Assembly: GCA_964508085.1 (NCBI GenBank)
Contig: CAZDTI010000020.1
Coordinates: 1-39,745, forward strand
Direction of reading: 5' to 3'
Length of the DNA stretch: 39,745 nt
Source of the DNA: CALGLS01 sp964508085
Lineage (GTDB): Bacteria > Bacteroidota > Bacteroidia > Chitinophagales > Saprospiraceae
Below, piece after piece: positions 8,301 through 18,400 of the stretch. Numbering within the stretch: position 1 is the stretch's first letter; every line of letters starts with the position of its first letter. The notes under the pieces were generated by a model. It made no database searches. It was not told the DNA's origin and saw only the letters and a program-made list of their open reading frames with translations. Position numbers and translations under genes: made by a program.

Positions 8301-11300
8301 TTCCCAGTACCTGTTCCTAAATCAGGAGTCCAAGTGAAGGAGTAATTTGCCTCATCTTCAAATAAACTAACGATAGCCATTCCATCATTCTCCCCACAAT
8401 CCGCTTCCATAATAATTACAGAATTCAAAGTAGGTTGGATACACTCAGTACAAGGACTAGCGATAACATCGTCTTCCAAAGTACAGTTATTAGCATCTGT
8501 AACCGTTACGAAATAATCAGTTCCTGCTATTAAGTCTGTTCTATCTTCTGGATCAATTCCGGGGTTCGGTGTGATATCTAACCAATCAAAAGTATAAGGT
8601 GCCGTACCCCCTGATGCAGTCACATCTAGTGTTACAGGAACTTCGCAGGCAGGTGACATGACATACAACAAACTGATTGGATCTGGCTCCTCAATGGTGA
8701 AACAGCCTCCTCCAGCTACACAACCATTGCCATCATTAATTACGATGCAGTATGCACCTGGTGGTAAATTTCCATTAGTGAATTCGGAAAAGCCATTAGT
8801 AAACGTCGTATCTGCTGGAGGTGTAAAACCGCCATCATAAGTTACATTATAATCAATGCTGCCATCTGTTGCCCCGGGACAAGTCACATCTATTGTATCA
8901 GAAATGACAACCAAGCCAGGTGGAACATTATCAATCAAAACGAAAATGAAAGGTAATTCACATCCGTCTCCACCATTGTCTGTAATCGTTACATTGTAAA
9001 CTCCTGCAGCTAAACCAGAACGTGTACCTGTTGTTAAATTCGTTCCATCTTGCCATGCAAAATTATAGGATCCAGAACCTCCATTCACTACGATATTGAC
9101 TTCTCCATTTGCAACGCCACAATCAGGAGCATTCACCGTATTCATCGTTGCTTCTAAAGGATTGGCCTCTTGAATCAACACTGCCATTACATTTTGACAG
9201 GTTGGATCAGCAGGATCAGTGATCGTTACAAAGTGAGTCCCAGTTGGCAAGTCACAACGGTTATCCGTCATTGCTCCATCTGCCCAGGTATAGGTAAAGG
9301 TCGAGGGCGTTAAGGTAGCACATCCATCACTGGACATACAAGTAGCTGGAGTTGTTACTGCTGTGGCTGTTGGACCGTCTGCGTTTGTAACTGCTACATA
9401 AGCAGTCGTATTACATCCTGGTGTTATCGTATTTACAATATCTACTGTGTAACCTCCAAATGATAAACCTGTTTGGGTATCGCCAGTCAGATTCCCAGGC
9501 ATCCAAGTAAATGTATATAAACTTTCATCATCATTGAGATGAATCGTTGCAGAACCATCATTGTTTCCACAAGTTGCTTCTACTACCGCAATACTTACGA
9601 TTTCTGGAGATTCACAAGCACAAGGTACAATCATGAAGGATTCTGTTACAGAACAGCCATCCAAATCTCCGAAAATCACCACATCGAAAAATGTAGTATC
9701 GGTGTTGTAAATAGCGTTGAAGTCTAAAGTATTTCCTGCGGCTACATCATTTGCAAAGTTGCCTGAAATGCTATAGCTCTGAATATTTTGATTTAGTTGT
9801 AAAGAAATCGGGAAGGTATTTCCATTACAAGCAGATAGGTCAGTAACCGGATTCACCACAATTGGTGATGGGTCAACATCTACGGTTAGGAAAGCAGTGT
9901 CTCTACATCCTTGTGCATTTTGCACGGCTAATCCATAAGTGGTTGTATTAGTCGCAGAAATCGAAATGGTTGGCCCTGAGCCGATGGAAGTCAATCCAAC
10001 AAACCATTCTAAAGATACTCCAGTACCCCCTGTTAATAGGATGGTATCTCCTTGACAGTATTCTGTTGCGTTTGCAGAAATGCTGGCCATTGCTGTTCCT
10101 GCATTTACATCAATGACAATAGAATCGAGCGCTGTACAACCTGTTACATTATCGAATCCTGAAACAATATATGTTGTTGTCGTTGTTGGTGCAACATCTA
10201 CCGAGGGTGTGTTCCCGACGTTTAAACCCGTCGTGGAATTCGTCCAACTATAAGTTGTAGCACCGCTGGCAGTTAGTGTGACAACTTCACCTGCACAGGG
10301 CATTAGATTGGAAGAAGCAACATCTATGAAATCTTGAAGTACATTTAAATCTGTAAAGTTTCCAATATTACTTGAAGTCACTGTTTCTACATCACAATTA
10401 ATTCCGAGGTCATCACAGAAGACAGGTATCCTTGCGAGAGTAAATAACTCAACGGTTATGGCTGTGGTATCACAAGAATAATCTGGGGATGTTAATTCAA
10501 AACTGAAGCTAGCAGTATCGCCTTGTAAAAGTCCTGTTGGCAAACACCAAACTAAATATTGAAAACCAGAAACAGTATCTAACTCCGGAGGTTCAATTGT
10601 CCAGGAATTAGGAATAATAGCGATAGATGAAGGATCGGTATAATTCACCTCTAAAGGTAATCGTAAAGTTACTTTGTCTACCGTATCCGTAGGGGCTGTT
10701 TCCATATTTACTACCGAAATAGTAATATCAGAAGTCTGCCCTGGAACCAAACTAGAATTGTTGTCGAAAAAGACGTCAAACAGTTTTGGGGGAATGATGG
10801 CAGTGCCTGCTAGTTGGATTGGAAGACTCTCTCCTGTTTCAAAATTGGTAGAATCACCACAACCCATTAAACCTTGGAAATTATAGTAAGCAAGTGATCC
10901 ACTTATAAAATTACAATCTGTTACAAACTTATATCGAATAACCAACTCATTAGAATCTGTCGGGTTGGTCGCATTGAAACCTGGCAATCCCTCTTCATCT
11001 AAATAAGAACTCAAGTTGGAGAAATCATCATACTGATATATATCTCCTTGCAAATTTGTTCCAGCGTAAACAGGATCATTCGCCACAGGTGCAAAGGCTG
11101 CTCCAGATGGATAGGCAAAGGAAACACCTCCCGTGACTAAAGTTGCTCCGAGTGGTGGTAAAACAACTTGCGATACCAAATCATAAACACGTCCTTGATC
11201 TGTATTTCTTAAGAGAACATCAATAGTTACTGTATCACAAATATTTGGATTGTTGTCTTGGGCAATAATGTTTGCATCCAACAAAGGGTCCAGATTTGTT

Positions 11301-14300
11301 ACTGATTGTTGTAAGGTCAAATCATTACAAGGTGGGTAATCTTCTGGGTTCCAAAGTGGATCCGAGTATGGAGCACAATTCCATCCTACGCGAGTATGGA
11401 AGTTGGTTGTTCCACAATTATTCACCAATGCTTTTATTCGAATGATGTTACAAATTTCACTTAAGGTAGCACTTCCATCCGCCTTGTCTAAACCAGGTGC
11501 AATCCCGAAGTAATTCCCCGTTCCATAAGGAACTACTGTCAAATCAATTTCATTGGCAGGATCAGATATTTCTTCCATAGAAACGACTTGGATTGTATTG
11601 GTACTATCTTCTAATGCGATCCAAGTTACACCTGCATCAGCAGAGAAAGAAGAGTTACAATGTTGAACGATCCAAACCGCTGTATCCCCCAATAGCGTAA
11701 AGTTAGGATTACTGTTATTGACAAAGGTAAAGGTCGGTGGATCAGTGTATGCAAGGTCATTTATTACAGAGTCCTTTTGTGCTGTAGAGCAAGAACCGTC
11801 TCCAATGACGGCAGCATAATATCTATCGTTGAAGAAAATTCTGGAGTCGAACTGGTAATCAGCATCTCCATTATCACTACTTGTTTCTGACTGACAATTT
11901 GGAATAACAGCTATTCTAAAATTGAAAGAATAAGGCAAAACCGTGTTCAGTGAAGGCACATTTTGCAAGGTATCAAACCGAGCGACATAATGTCCACCAG
12001 GAGTGGTTTCAAAACCAGCTACTGGGAAAAAAGCATTTCCAAAAACAGGATGATCCGGAATAGAAACTTCTGGCTGAAACAAATCAAATCCAGTCAGAAT
12101 ATTTGGATCAAAATCGAAAGAAATCGAATCAATTTTTACAGCTTGACGAACTTCATCACCAAACCAATCAGCAAAGCCATTATTAATAGTCACCAATTGA
12201 TAATTCAAGAAGGTTTGCTCACAGCCTTTTGGATGATTGTTACTAGTTGGAAAATTAAATACTGTAAGATTTTTCGCAATGGTGAGGATGTCTCCAAAAT
12301 TATCACAAGCATAATCCACTCCATCAATGGTGGCGAAACCTTCCGCTCGTAAATCAGGGACTGTTCTAAATTGTACCGGATATGGGCCATCGGGGTTAAC
12401 GGTAAAATTACCAATGTATTCAATAGTATCTCCTGCCATCAAAGTAATCCCGCCACCTCCAAGATTAATAAGGCACTCATTAAGGTCGAAGGTTAGAATT
12501 TTTAAAGTATCGATGTATTCAATAGACATTGTACTCGTATCAAAAGTACAGGTATATTCTGTTCCGCCTGTTACTACTCTTAGATCTCCATAATCGAACA
12601 GTAGGGTTTCTGTGCTATCATAAGTTTCATCAATATTACTATAGGTAATAACCATCCCGATAGAATCCGTAATCGGAGTGTCTCCAACCACGTTCAAAAT
12701 TCTCATTTCAATACTATCACAAGAAATCGCTACTTTAGTATTAGCAGAATCCGCATGAAATTTTGTAGTATAACTGTTATCAGTATAACCAATGGTTGTT
12801 CTATTTACTTCAAAACTAGTGGTTCGAAGTCCTGGATCACAGACAACTGGTGGACAGGGTGGATCAGTTGAGTGCAAATACGGCCCCGTTAATTCACTGC
12901 AATACCAAGTGTGTTTACAATCACAACCTGGGCAATAGTGTGCGAATTCAAAAGGAAAAACCGTTGGCCCTAATGCTGCAGAACAATCCGACTGGAAAGC
13001 CAGAATCACTTCATAATCCCCATTAATAAAAGCAGAAGCAGAAGCGTCAAACAACAAGGTCAGTGTGTCATTACTCATACTGGAACTGGCTACAGGGTAG
13101 AAGGTTCCTTCATTTCTGATGATCTGTGTAGCAGAAGCAATTGAGTTTACTCCTGCTGGTAATACTAATGTTACCATAAATTGTTCATTGCCGCCACAGT
13201 TCTTTTCAAAAAACCGGACAGAACGAGTTTCCGTATGTGTAATGTAGAAAGTATCTAATAAAGCGAAGGCATCTGCTGTAGTGAAATTTTCTTCTGTAGA
13301 ACGAGTGTTAGAAGGTCGAAGGTAGTTATTTTCTTGACTTGTGATTCTTACGGTACAAGCATCATCATAACTTACTCTCGCAGAAAAGCTGGTTCGAAAA
13401 TCATTACGACAAGTTTCATCATCGCCTAGCATGTCAGCCATTGAGCAGTCAAAATCATAGTAGGCCGTAATCTCTATGGAATCACCAAGCAACAAATCAT
13501 CAAAGAATCCATCACCATCAAAATCGGATAAACCGCCCGGACCATCTGGGTCTGTTGTGAATAATGGGTTACCATCTAAAGTGACTAAAGCTGTTGGACT
13601 TGCTAATGTTACTCCAGCAAACACAACAGTAGAAATATCAAAACCTCCATCTGAAGCTTCAAACATATTTCCCAAACCAATACCAGCTTCAATATTTAGC
13701 ATGGTTGCGAAACCTGCATCAATTTCGACTCCATCATTTACAATCGTTATCGTTGAATTACCCGTTTGGCAATAGCCCGCATATTGATCGGGCAAAGAAG
13801 CATTGGCATCCAACAGGGTTACTATGTTTGCTGCCCCCTGCCCTACTTCAATAAAGTCTGTAACCGAAGTAGTCTGACAATAAATTCCATCACATCCCCA
13901 AGACATATCATGAATAGAAGATCTTGATTCGGAACAAGAAACCATACAAAGATCCTCAACAATGGTGGCTGTTTCATCCGGATCAAAAAACTCATTTCCA
14001 TTACCAGCACCACCCCCTAATGTATTTTGAACAAAGAATGCAGAGTCCAAAACACCTTGAATCAAAGTATCTACCCCTACCAATGTTTTTGTTAGGGTTA
14101 AAGGCAATCCATTGACAGTAACAGACTGGACCCAAATACCAGATCCTTGTAAATTTTCATAAATCATGGTATCAATAAAGCCATCCAAACCAGAACTGGT
14201 CAATTCTATTTCTCTAGTAAAACAGTCTCCTACTTTTCCTTTTCCAAAGCCATTATTCATGGTAGAAGTAAAATTGGGAACAGCAAAAGCATCTCTATAT

Positions 14301-14800
14301 TCAGTATTGGCATCTGATTCATTCAATCCCAAAGAAGCACCTAAGTCATAGGTAAATTCCCAAGTATCAAAAACAGAAGCAGCATTATTTGCATTGATTG
14401 TGTCGATATAAGCGCAGGTCGCTCTGACCGAGAAAGCAATAATAATTTCTTCCAATCCACCAGGTTGCATAGTTGGTAAATTGGTAAAAACGGGATTATT
14501 CGGATCTGAAAGGTTAGGTGGAGTCACCCCAGGAGTAGAATTTGCAGCATCAAAGTTCATGAACTGAACCCCTTCGAAAAGATGGGCCACTGCAGTAATG
14601 ATAGTCCTCGGATCTGTGGAAGTACCGTCCAAGGTAATGCTCACTACTTCCGTGTCTTCATCTCCACAAATATTGAGGAAACCTGGTACACCAGCTCCAT
14701 TTTGAAAACTGACGTCTAGATTGTTTTGAGCAGATAAATTGGTTAGGCAAATGCCAAAGAAAAGCAGAGAGAAACTAAAAAAAGTGTTCACCTTTGTCAT
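5345..14800 (-). CDS. Giant SprB-repeat surface protein with type-B T9SS sorting domain
   Basis: A 3151-residue, cysteine- and aspartate-rich protein. A signal peptide (MTKVNTFFSFSLLFFGICLTNLSAQ) is followed by about 1,450 residues of repeated beta domains, including a DFDGDGFFDD calcium-type loop near residue 435. Ig-like modules span about 1497-1725. Two 390-residue blocks of SprB-like repeats (1729-2512) follow, with motifs such as LAAGVYNVTITDNGGDGC. Three modules with a G-DTAC...CD-LGVCDT core (about 2715-2970) and an Ig-like domain (LDVIANDTL) precede the end. The C-terminus (SPNRDGHNDFF, ILNRWGNEVF, LPDGTYYYILKL) is the CHU_C/type-B domain, which directs export by the type IX system. 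The likely role is adhesion or a gliding-type surface filament, by analogy with SprB. No enzymatic domain was recognised. It stands alone, with a 650-bp gap upstream. Confidence 0.9.
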   Translation of the reverse strand: MTKVNTFFSFSLLFFGICLTNLSAQNNLDVSFQNGAGVPGFLNICGDEDTEVVSITLDGTSTDPRTIITAVAHLFEGVQFMNFDAANSTPGVTPPNLSDPNNPVFTNLPTMQPGGLEEIIIAFSVRATCAYIDTINANNAASVFDTWEFTYDLGASLGLNESDANTEYRDAFAVPNFTSTMNNGFGKGKVGDCFTREIELTSSGLDGFIDTMIYENLQGSGIWVQSVTVNGLPLTLTKTLVGVDTLIQGVLDSAFFVQNTLGGGAGNGNEFFDPDETATIVEDLCMVSCSESRSSIHDMSWGCDGIYCQTTSVTDFIEVGQGAANIVTLLDANASLPDQYAGYCQTGNSTITIVNDGVEIDAGFATMLNIEAGIGLGNMFEASDGGFDISTVVFAGVTLASPTALVTLDGNPLFTTDPDGPGGLSDFDGDGFFDDLLLGDSIEITAYYDFDCSMADMLGDDETCRNDFRTSFSARVSYDDACTVRITSQENNYLRPSNTRSTEENFTTADAFALLDTFYITHTETRSVRFFEKNCGGNEQFMVTLVLPAGVNSIASATQIIRNEGTFYPVASSSMSNDTLTLLFDASASAFINGDYEVILAFQSDCSAALGPTVFPFEFAHYCPGCDCKHTWYCSELTGPYLHSTDPPCPPVVCDPGLRTTSFEVNRTTIGYTDNSYTTKFHADSANTKVAISCDSIEMRILNVVGDTPITDSIGMVITYSNIDETYDSTETLLFDYGDLRVVTGGTEYTCTFDTSTMSIEYIDTLKILTFDLNECLINLGGGGITLMAGDTIEYIGNFTVNPDGPYPVQFRTVPDLRAEGFATIDGVDYACDNFGDILTIAKNLTVFNFPTSNNHPKGCEQTFLNYQLVTINNGFADWFGDEVRQAVKIDSISFDFDPNILTGFDLFQPEVSIPDHPVFGNAFFPVAGFETTPGGHYVARFDTLQNVPSLNTVLPYSFNFRIAVIPNCQSETSSDNGDADYQFDSRIFFNDRYYAAVIGDGSCSTAQKDSVINDLAYTDPPTFTFVNNSNPNFTLLGDTAVWIVQHCNSSFSADAGVTWIALEDSTNTIQVVSMEEISDPANEIDLTVVPYGTGNYFGIAPGLDKADGSATLSEICNIIRIKALVNNCGTTNFHTRVGWNCAPYSDPLWNPEDYPPCNDLTLQQSVTNLDPLLDANIIAQDNNPNICDTVTIDVLLRNTDQGRVYDLVSQVVLPPLGATLVTGGVSFAYPSGAAFAPVANDPVYAGTNLQGDIYQYDDFSNLSSYLDEEGLPGFNATNPTDSNELVIRYKFVTDCNFISGSLAYYNFQGLMGCGDSTNFETGESLPIQLAGTAIIPPKLFDVFFDNNSSLVPGQTSDITISVVNMETAPTDTVDKVTLRLPLEVNYTDPSSIAIIPNSWTIEPPELDTVSGFQYLVWCLPTGLLQGDTASFSFELTSPDYSCDTTAITVELFTLARIPVFCDDLGINCDVETVTSSNIGNFTDLNVLQDFIDVASSNLMPCAGEVVTLTASGATTYSWTNSTTGLNVGNTPSVDVAPTTTTTYIVSGFDNVTGCTALDSIVIDVNAGTAMASISANATEYCQGDTILLTGGTGVSLEWFVGLTSIGSGPTISISATNTTTYGLAVQNAQGCRDTAFLTVDVDPSPIVVNPVTDLSACNGNTFPISLQLNQNIQSYSISGNFANDVAAGNTLDFNAIYNTDTTFFDVVIFGDLDGCSVTESFMIVPCACESPEIVSIAVVEATCGNNDGSATIHLNDDESLYTFTWMPGNLTGDTQTGLSFGGYTVDIVNTITPGCNTTAYVAVTNADGPTATAVTTPATCMSSDGCATLTPSTFTYTWADGAMTDNRCDLPTGTHFVTITDPADPTCQNVMAVLIQEANPLEATMNTVNAPDCGVANGEVNIVVNGGSGSYNFAWQDGTNLTTGTRSGLAAGVYNVTITDNGGDGCELPFIFVLIDNVPPGLVVISDTIDVTCPGATDGSIDYNVTYDGGFTPPADTTFTNGFSEFTNGNLPPGAYCIVINDGNGCVAGGGCFTIEEPDPISLLYVMSPACEVPVTLDVTASGGTAPYTFDWLDITPNPGIDPEDRTDLIAGTDYFVTVTDANNCTLEDDVIASPCTECIQPTLNSVIIMEADCGENDGMAIVSLFEDEANYSFTWTPDLGTGTGNTRTELPVGFYTVLVSSNQVADCEIVVDVLVTTESGPEATYQTLPATCQANDGAVVLTPTNFDYTWPTAGNPVTNVRNDLTAGNYAVTIEDPANPGCLNVIEIVIEENNPLYATTEVVTAPDCGIANGTITVHPLGGSGDYTFYWNDPAVGSTDSTQINLGAGTYIVTIEDNNTNTGCSLEYVFTLSDNIGSATVSITDTIASTCFEQDNGSVLFDVVYDGAFVGPADTVITNGLQVFENGSLPAGNYCLQINDANGCVAASACFELRDPEPMELLFVVTEDCGGDGSITTTVIGGTPGFNYDWAHISPSTSDPKDLTGLTTGNYDLLVTDANGCTIQETEVFVPACMDPCNLFNGQDSAWVQMEVCGGEAILCLGLPIQEISLLVITNNGIPYTGTFEGCSYDTIQAYNYVDLFGQGAQGPYDLISWVVNGTTYSGEFPDINALVDSMNVWDPLGGWGFASVGQIITGGVNGSSYSSMEIIAFTNNPPVTSFLGVSFLAEPNGFGIALGEGTHEIIIGDTINNCTDTLFVTALCITIDTIHTEVIVETTDTLCIDFDDLVGTIDTMYNFCEPGNNATVTVIPGTNCIEITGDEIGQDTSCMVACDVLGICDTVIVFINVVPPYDAVYGGDCIGDQITHCIDTSTVQVTGDIVSMTNLCPELSGESVNFEIDLDNYCVTYTGISPGPDTACIQLCDALGVCDTFTYYITTEDCGLTSSVICDTIFVFQTDTFCLDLSELVGDPVSIESVCQDASSGDVDFYLDPISYCVNFTGVFTGQDTACIVVCDELGVCDTTFFCIFVEVFDGGPFATFDCDTTFIGTPIVLDVIANDTLWDGKDTLVVIEQPSYGTATVNLDCSITYNPGDEFCERWDYFTYEVCNVNGCDTALVKIYIECVDIVIFTAVSPNRDGHNDFFHVAGILDFPDNELTILNRWGNEVFNTRSYQNKWAGTYNDNKELPDGTYYYILKLNDEAGRVFQGFLELHR
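7265..8443 (-). repeat. Second copy of the 390-residue SprB supermodule
   Basis: This encodes residues 2120-2512 of the giant protein. It contains five SprB-like modules in the same order as the preceding block: PTLNSVIIMEADCGENDG; ATYQTLPATCQANDG; ATTEVVTAPDCGIANG; VSITDTIASTCFEQDNGS; and a last module ending LTTGNYDLLVTDANGC. Each module matches the equivalent one in the block at 8444-9616. Confidence 0.8.
8444..9616 (-). repeat. First copy of the 390-residue SprB supermodule
   Basis: This encodes residues 1729-2119 of the giant protein, from CESPEIVSIAVVEATCGNNDG to the cysteine before CIQPTL. Its five modules (VEATCGNNDG; TTPATCMSSDG; VNAPDCGVANG; DTIDVTCPGATDGS; and one ending LIAGTDYFVTVTDANNC) correspond one-to-one with the block at 7265-8443. 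The block length differs by only two codons. Confidence 0.8.
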
Positions 14801-15162
14801 ACTAGGTCATGTTTGTTATTCGTAGTTCATTTTTCCAGCCTTAGGAAAACAGGGATTGGCCTCGTCTAAATAGTTGCATATCAACCAGTTAGAGCTCTAA
14901 AAAAGCTACAAAGTTGATAAGAGTGTTTCTCAATAAGAAAATCGTCGAAAATCATACCAATTAAAGGTGATTTTGATAGTATTATGTGGGATGTTACGTA
15001 GGATTTCGGGGGATGTTACTAATTCATCTATAACCTTTTCAACTTCAATTGCAACCTAAAGAGCAACTACAATGTGCTCAATTCCTAAAACAATTGCGTT
15101 CTTTGGGAATTGATATGAGCTTTTGGTTTCTTCTTTTGAACTTGTAGTGCTTTTTGCCTGCG

Positions 15163-15193
15163 CTGCCCCCAACCCCTAAAGGGGAGATCCTCC
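15163..15193. repeat. CCCCTAAAGGGG hairpin repeat word
   Basis: CCCCTAAAGGGG at 15173-15184 lies in a locally GC-rich patch (CTGCCCCCAA upstream, GAGATCCTCCC downstream) that stands out from the AT-rich surroundings. The same word, usually read as CTCCCCTTTAGGGG, is common between genes in Bacteroidota, so this is probably a dispersed repeat remnant. Confidence 0.45.
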
Positions 15194-15386
15194 CGCGCCA
15201 CTAATACCTAAAAAATACGTAAAATCGTGCTGAAGAGGTCTAAAACTATATACCAGCGTTTGGCATGTCTGTTACGTTCAAACCGCTGATACTCCCACTC
15301 AATTTATAGGGTAGTGGGCAAGAAGCTGTAATGTTATTTTTTCAACGCCCATAGTCAATAAGGTAGGACAAATTCTTTCCATCACA

Positions 15387-15422
15387 CAAAAAAGCCGATG
15401 CCCAGTTTTCACCAGACATCGG
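15387..15422 (-). terminator. Intrinsic terminator of paralog A
   Basis: Read on the minus strand, CCGATG pairs with CATCGG, the inner TCTGGT/ACTGGG segment continues the stem with wobble pairs, and GAAA closes the loop. CTTTTTTG follows. It begins 28 nt after the stop of the gene at 15450. Confidence 0.85.
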
Positions 15423-15449
15423 TCATATAATTTGAGTTCGCTAATTGTA

Positions 15450-18400
15450 TTATTGAACTGCCTGTACTCTGTTTACGAAAAGGTTAGCCGTTTCAGGGCC
15501 GGTGAGCTGTATCTCATATAATTCACCATCGTCCATTTTGTGGAATTTCTCTTTCTTTTTCAATCCTTCTACAGCTGCGTTATAACTTTCACTACTGGAT
15601 ACTGTTTTCAAGATTCCTCCTTTATAACCGAAGAAGTAGAAATCGCCACCAGGAGAAACGAAGTATAAATAGAAACGATCATTCTGATTGCTTGAAGTGA
15701 TGTATTCCACATAGCCTTCCACTCTCTTATTATAAGCTGTACCAAGAATCGAAGCCAATCCGATTTTTCTTCCTTTGGTTACGAAGGAGCGGTATTCCTG
15801 AGCCCACTTCAGGTCTAAGTTACTAAGAAGGAAACTGTAGTTATTGTATTGAGGAGCGATGTGCAATCCTCCTCCAGACTTCAATTCTGCGATGCTACTT
15901 GCCAAGGCTTTAGAATCTGGAATCAAGTTTCCAAGTGCTGCTTCATATACGTCGTATGGTTTGTAGACTACGGAGCTTGCATCGAAGCTGGTTGCGTTCA
16001 AGTCTGCTTTAATGATGTTTAATAAGTCTTCTGGAATCGTCATGTTTACACCAGATAAAACCTTTACGGAGGTAGCGACTGTAGCATCTACACTAGTTGT
16101 AATTTTTCCGGCGGATGTTACAGAGAATACATCTAGATTTGGCCCCAAAGTTACAGGTCCAGTCATTGTGATTGCACCTGTTGCATCATTCAATTCTAAC
16201 AATGCTCCTTCTTTTACACCAGAGACTACTTTTAGAGAATCTCCGAAGGCAAAAACATCTCTTCTTTTGTTGTATTTAAACAAACCTTTTGCTTCAAAAA
16301 TTGGTGTGTCTTTTCTGTATCTCAAAGCACTCATCACTTTAGGGTAAATTTTACCATCTTCTTTACTAATAAACAAACCTGTTCTCACTGGAAGTCCGTT
16401 TTGATCCTTAGGTACATCATAGGAAATTGCTAAGTCATTCTTATCTCCTTTACTGTTGATCGTGAACCAATTCTTAGTTGTAAGACTCTTACTATCTAAT
16501 TGGGCAAAACCCTTGAAATGTAAATTAGCATCTTTAGCTTCTAACCTAATTCTTCCTTCATAACGAGTCTTGTGATCAATAAAGAATTCTTCCCCTTTCG
16601 CAACTGTTCCTTCCGCTCTTGTCATAATTTCTTTCACCTCTTTCTTCCCTTTCCCAAAACGTTTTCCCTGGATATTGTTGAAGTAAACTTCTTGTTGTTT
16701 CGTTCCGATTGGGTATTGGTAATAAGCAGAAGCTTTGTAATCTTTCTTACCATTTATATCCACTGTTGCTCTTTCGAAAACGTGGTATTGATTTTCTCTA
16801 TTGGCAACAATTTTTGCATTCTCCAAGGTGGAAACCTGACCTCCAGGTTGAATATCCACTTTCCCATCAGAAGGATATACAAAAGCATCAGCCACCTCAA
16901 CCACATCTACTCCCGCTACATTTAAAGCATTGGTTTTCAGGTCATAAAAGGCAGATTCTCCTTCAAAGCTTAGCGAATCTCTTCCTGGGTCAAGACTTAG
17001 GAAATATCCTTTTTTCCCTGGATCGGAAACGAAGTTGATGTTTTCATTTTTAATATCCCAGTCGTATTCGTTCAAGGAAGTTCTATACTTATTATATGGT
17101 AAGACTGTTGTTACGGTATCTACATTAGCCTTTACGTGACCTGTTGATTTATCAAAATCAAAAGCAGCATTTACGTTTTCCGTTCTTAGAGCCAAGTGAT
17201 CCACACCTGAAGCATTAATGCTCATATCCGCGGAGTCAGATTGCACAGAATTAGCCCCAAAAGAATATAGACTAGAGTTCATTCCTCCTAGATCCCATTT
17301 GAATTCTCCACGTCCTTTTACCCCATCTGGAGTTAGAATCAAAAGATCAAAAACAGTATGTGTTCCATTTTCAAACAATTGAAAAGGTTCGTTTTCCGCT
17401 TTCACAAACATACTATCTAAATAAGGTCTCCAGTCGATGTCAACATCCAAACCTTTTATCTTGGGAACACCATCACCACGGTCTTCCATCAGCTCGAAAG
17501 ACTCTGCTGCAGTTAGCATTTGTTCTGGCTTAAAAGTAATATCTTCTGACTCAATTGAAGCCCATAAATAATCAACGTGCCCTTTACCCAAAAGTCCTTT
17601 ATTACTTACATTTATTTTTCCTTCGTAGTGCCCTTTCCCTTGATACAAATCGTGCCCTCCATCCGGAGAATCTGTTGTAAATCCAAGTGATTCATCTTCT
17701 TGTAAGACTAATGTTTCTTTAAAATCCGGAAAGACAAAACCAGTCACCATTGTTCCATCAAAATGCAAATCTTCTTCTGTGAAATCATCCAAGTGATTAA
17801 AGCTAAAAGGATCTAATTTGAAATGGAAAGAATCACGGGAGTAAACACCTCCTTGAGTTTCAGCAGCGTCATAATAAACATAGGAATTTCCTTTAGATTG
17901 GAAAGAAGGAAAGGTACGAATATCTTCTCTTCCAGATTTATTGGCTGGTGCATCAATTAATAGAATTCCTTTAGCATGTTCAATCGTGGAAGCGATAGAC
18001 CAAGCTTCTCTTTGTCCATCCTTGCTAACTACATCTGTTGGCACAAAGAGATCGAAGTAACGAATCGAGTCCATTTCAATTTGAAATTTTTCATAATCAA
18101 AATGGTAATCTTTTCCTTCAAAGGTTCCAAAGCCAGCATATAAGTTACCGTCTATATCCAAATTACGATTTTGCTTTAGAACGATTTGTGATTCCGTTGG
18201 AACAGCAGCAACTTTCTGTTTGTTGGAGAATTCTACTACTTTCACACCATTTGCAAGAATGCTTTTAGTTTCTAAATCAAAAATTGCATTCGTCTTCTCT
18301 GCATCAGATACTATCTTTAAAATATCATAATCAACTTTGTCCATTGCAGCGTCTGCGTAATGGAAAGCTTTCTCTCTGATTTCGATCATCTTTGTTTTTT

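Larger units (their letters stand above)
14801..15449. other. Noncoding gap upstream of the giant surface-protein gene
   Basis: About 650 bp with no credible gene. It must hold the promoter of the giant gene, but I find no TAnnTTTG match on the minus strand. It contains a possible GAATTG dyad around 15078-15120, a CCCCTAAAGGGG hairpin word near 15173 and the terminator of the gene that starts at 19937. Confidence 0.6.

Noticed and set aside
7265..9616. CRISPR-like or tandem DNA repeat array
   Set aside because: The repetition is at the protein level (SprB modules) inside one open frame, with no short identical DNA repeats and spacers.
11963..12593. Plus-strand frames of up to 129 codons inside the giant gene
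   Set aside because: They are shadows of a 3151-codon minus frame with clear domains; codon use and composition do not support them.
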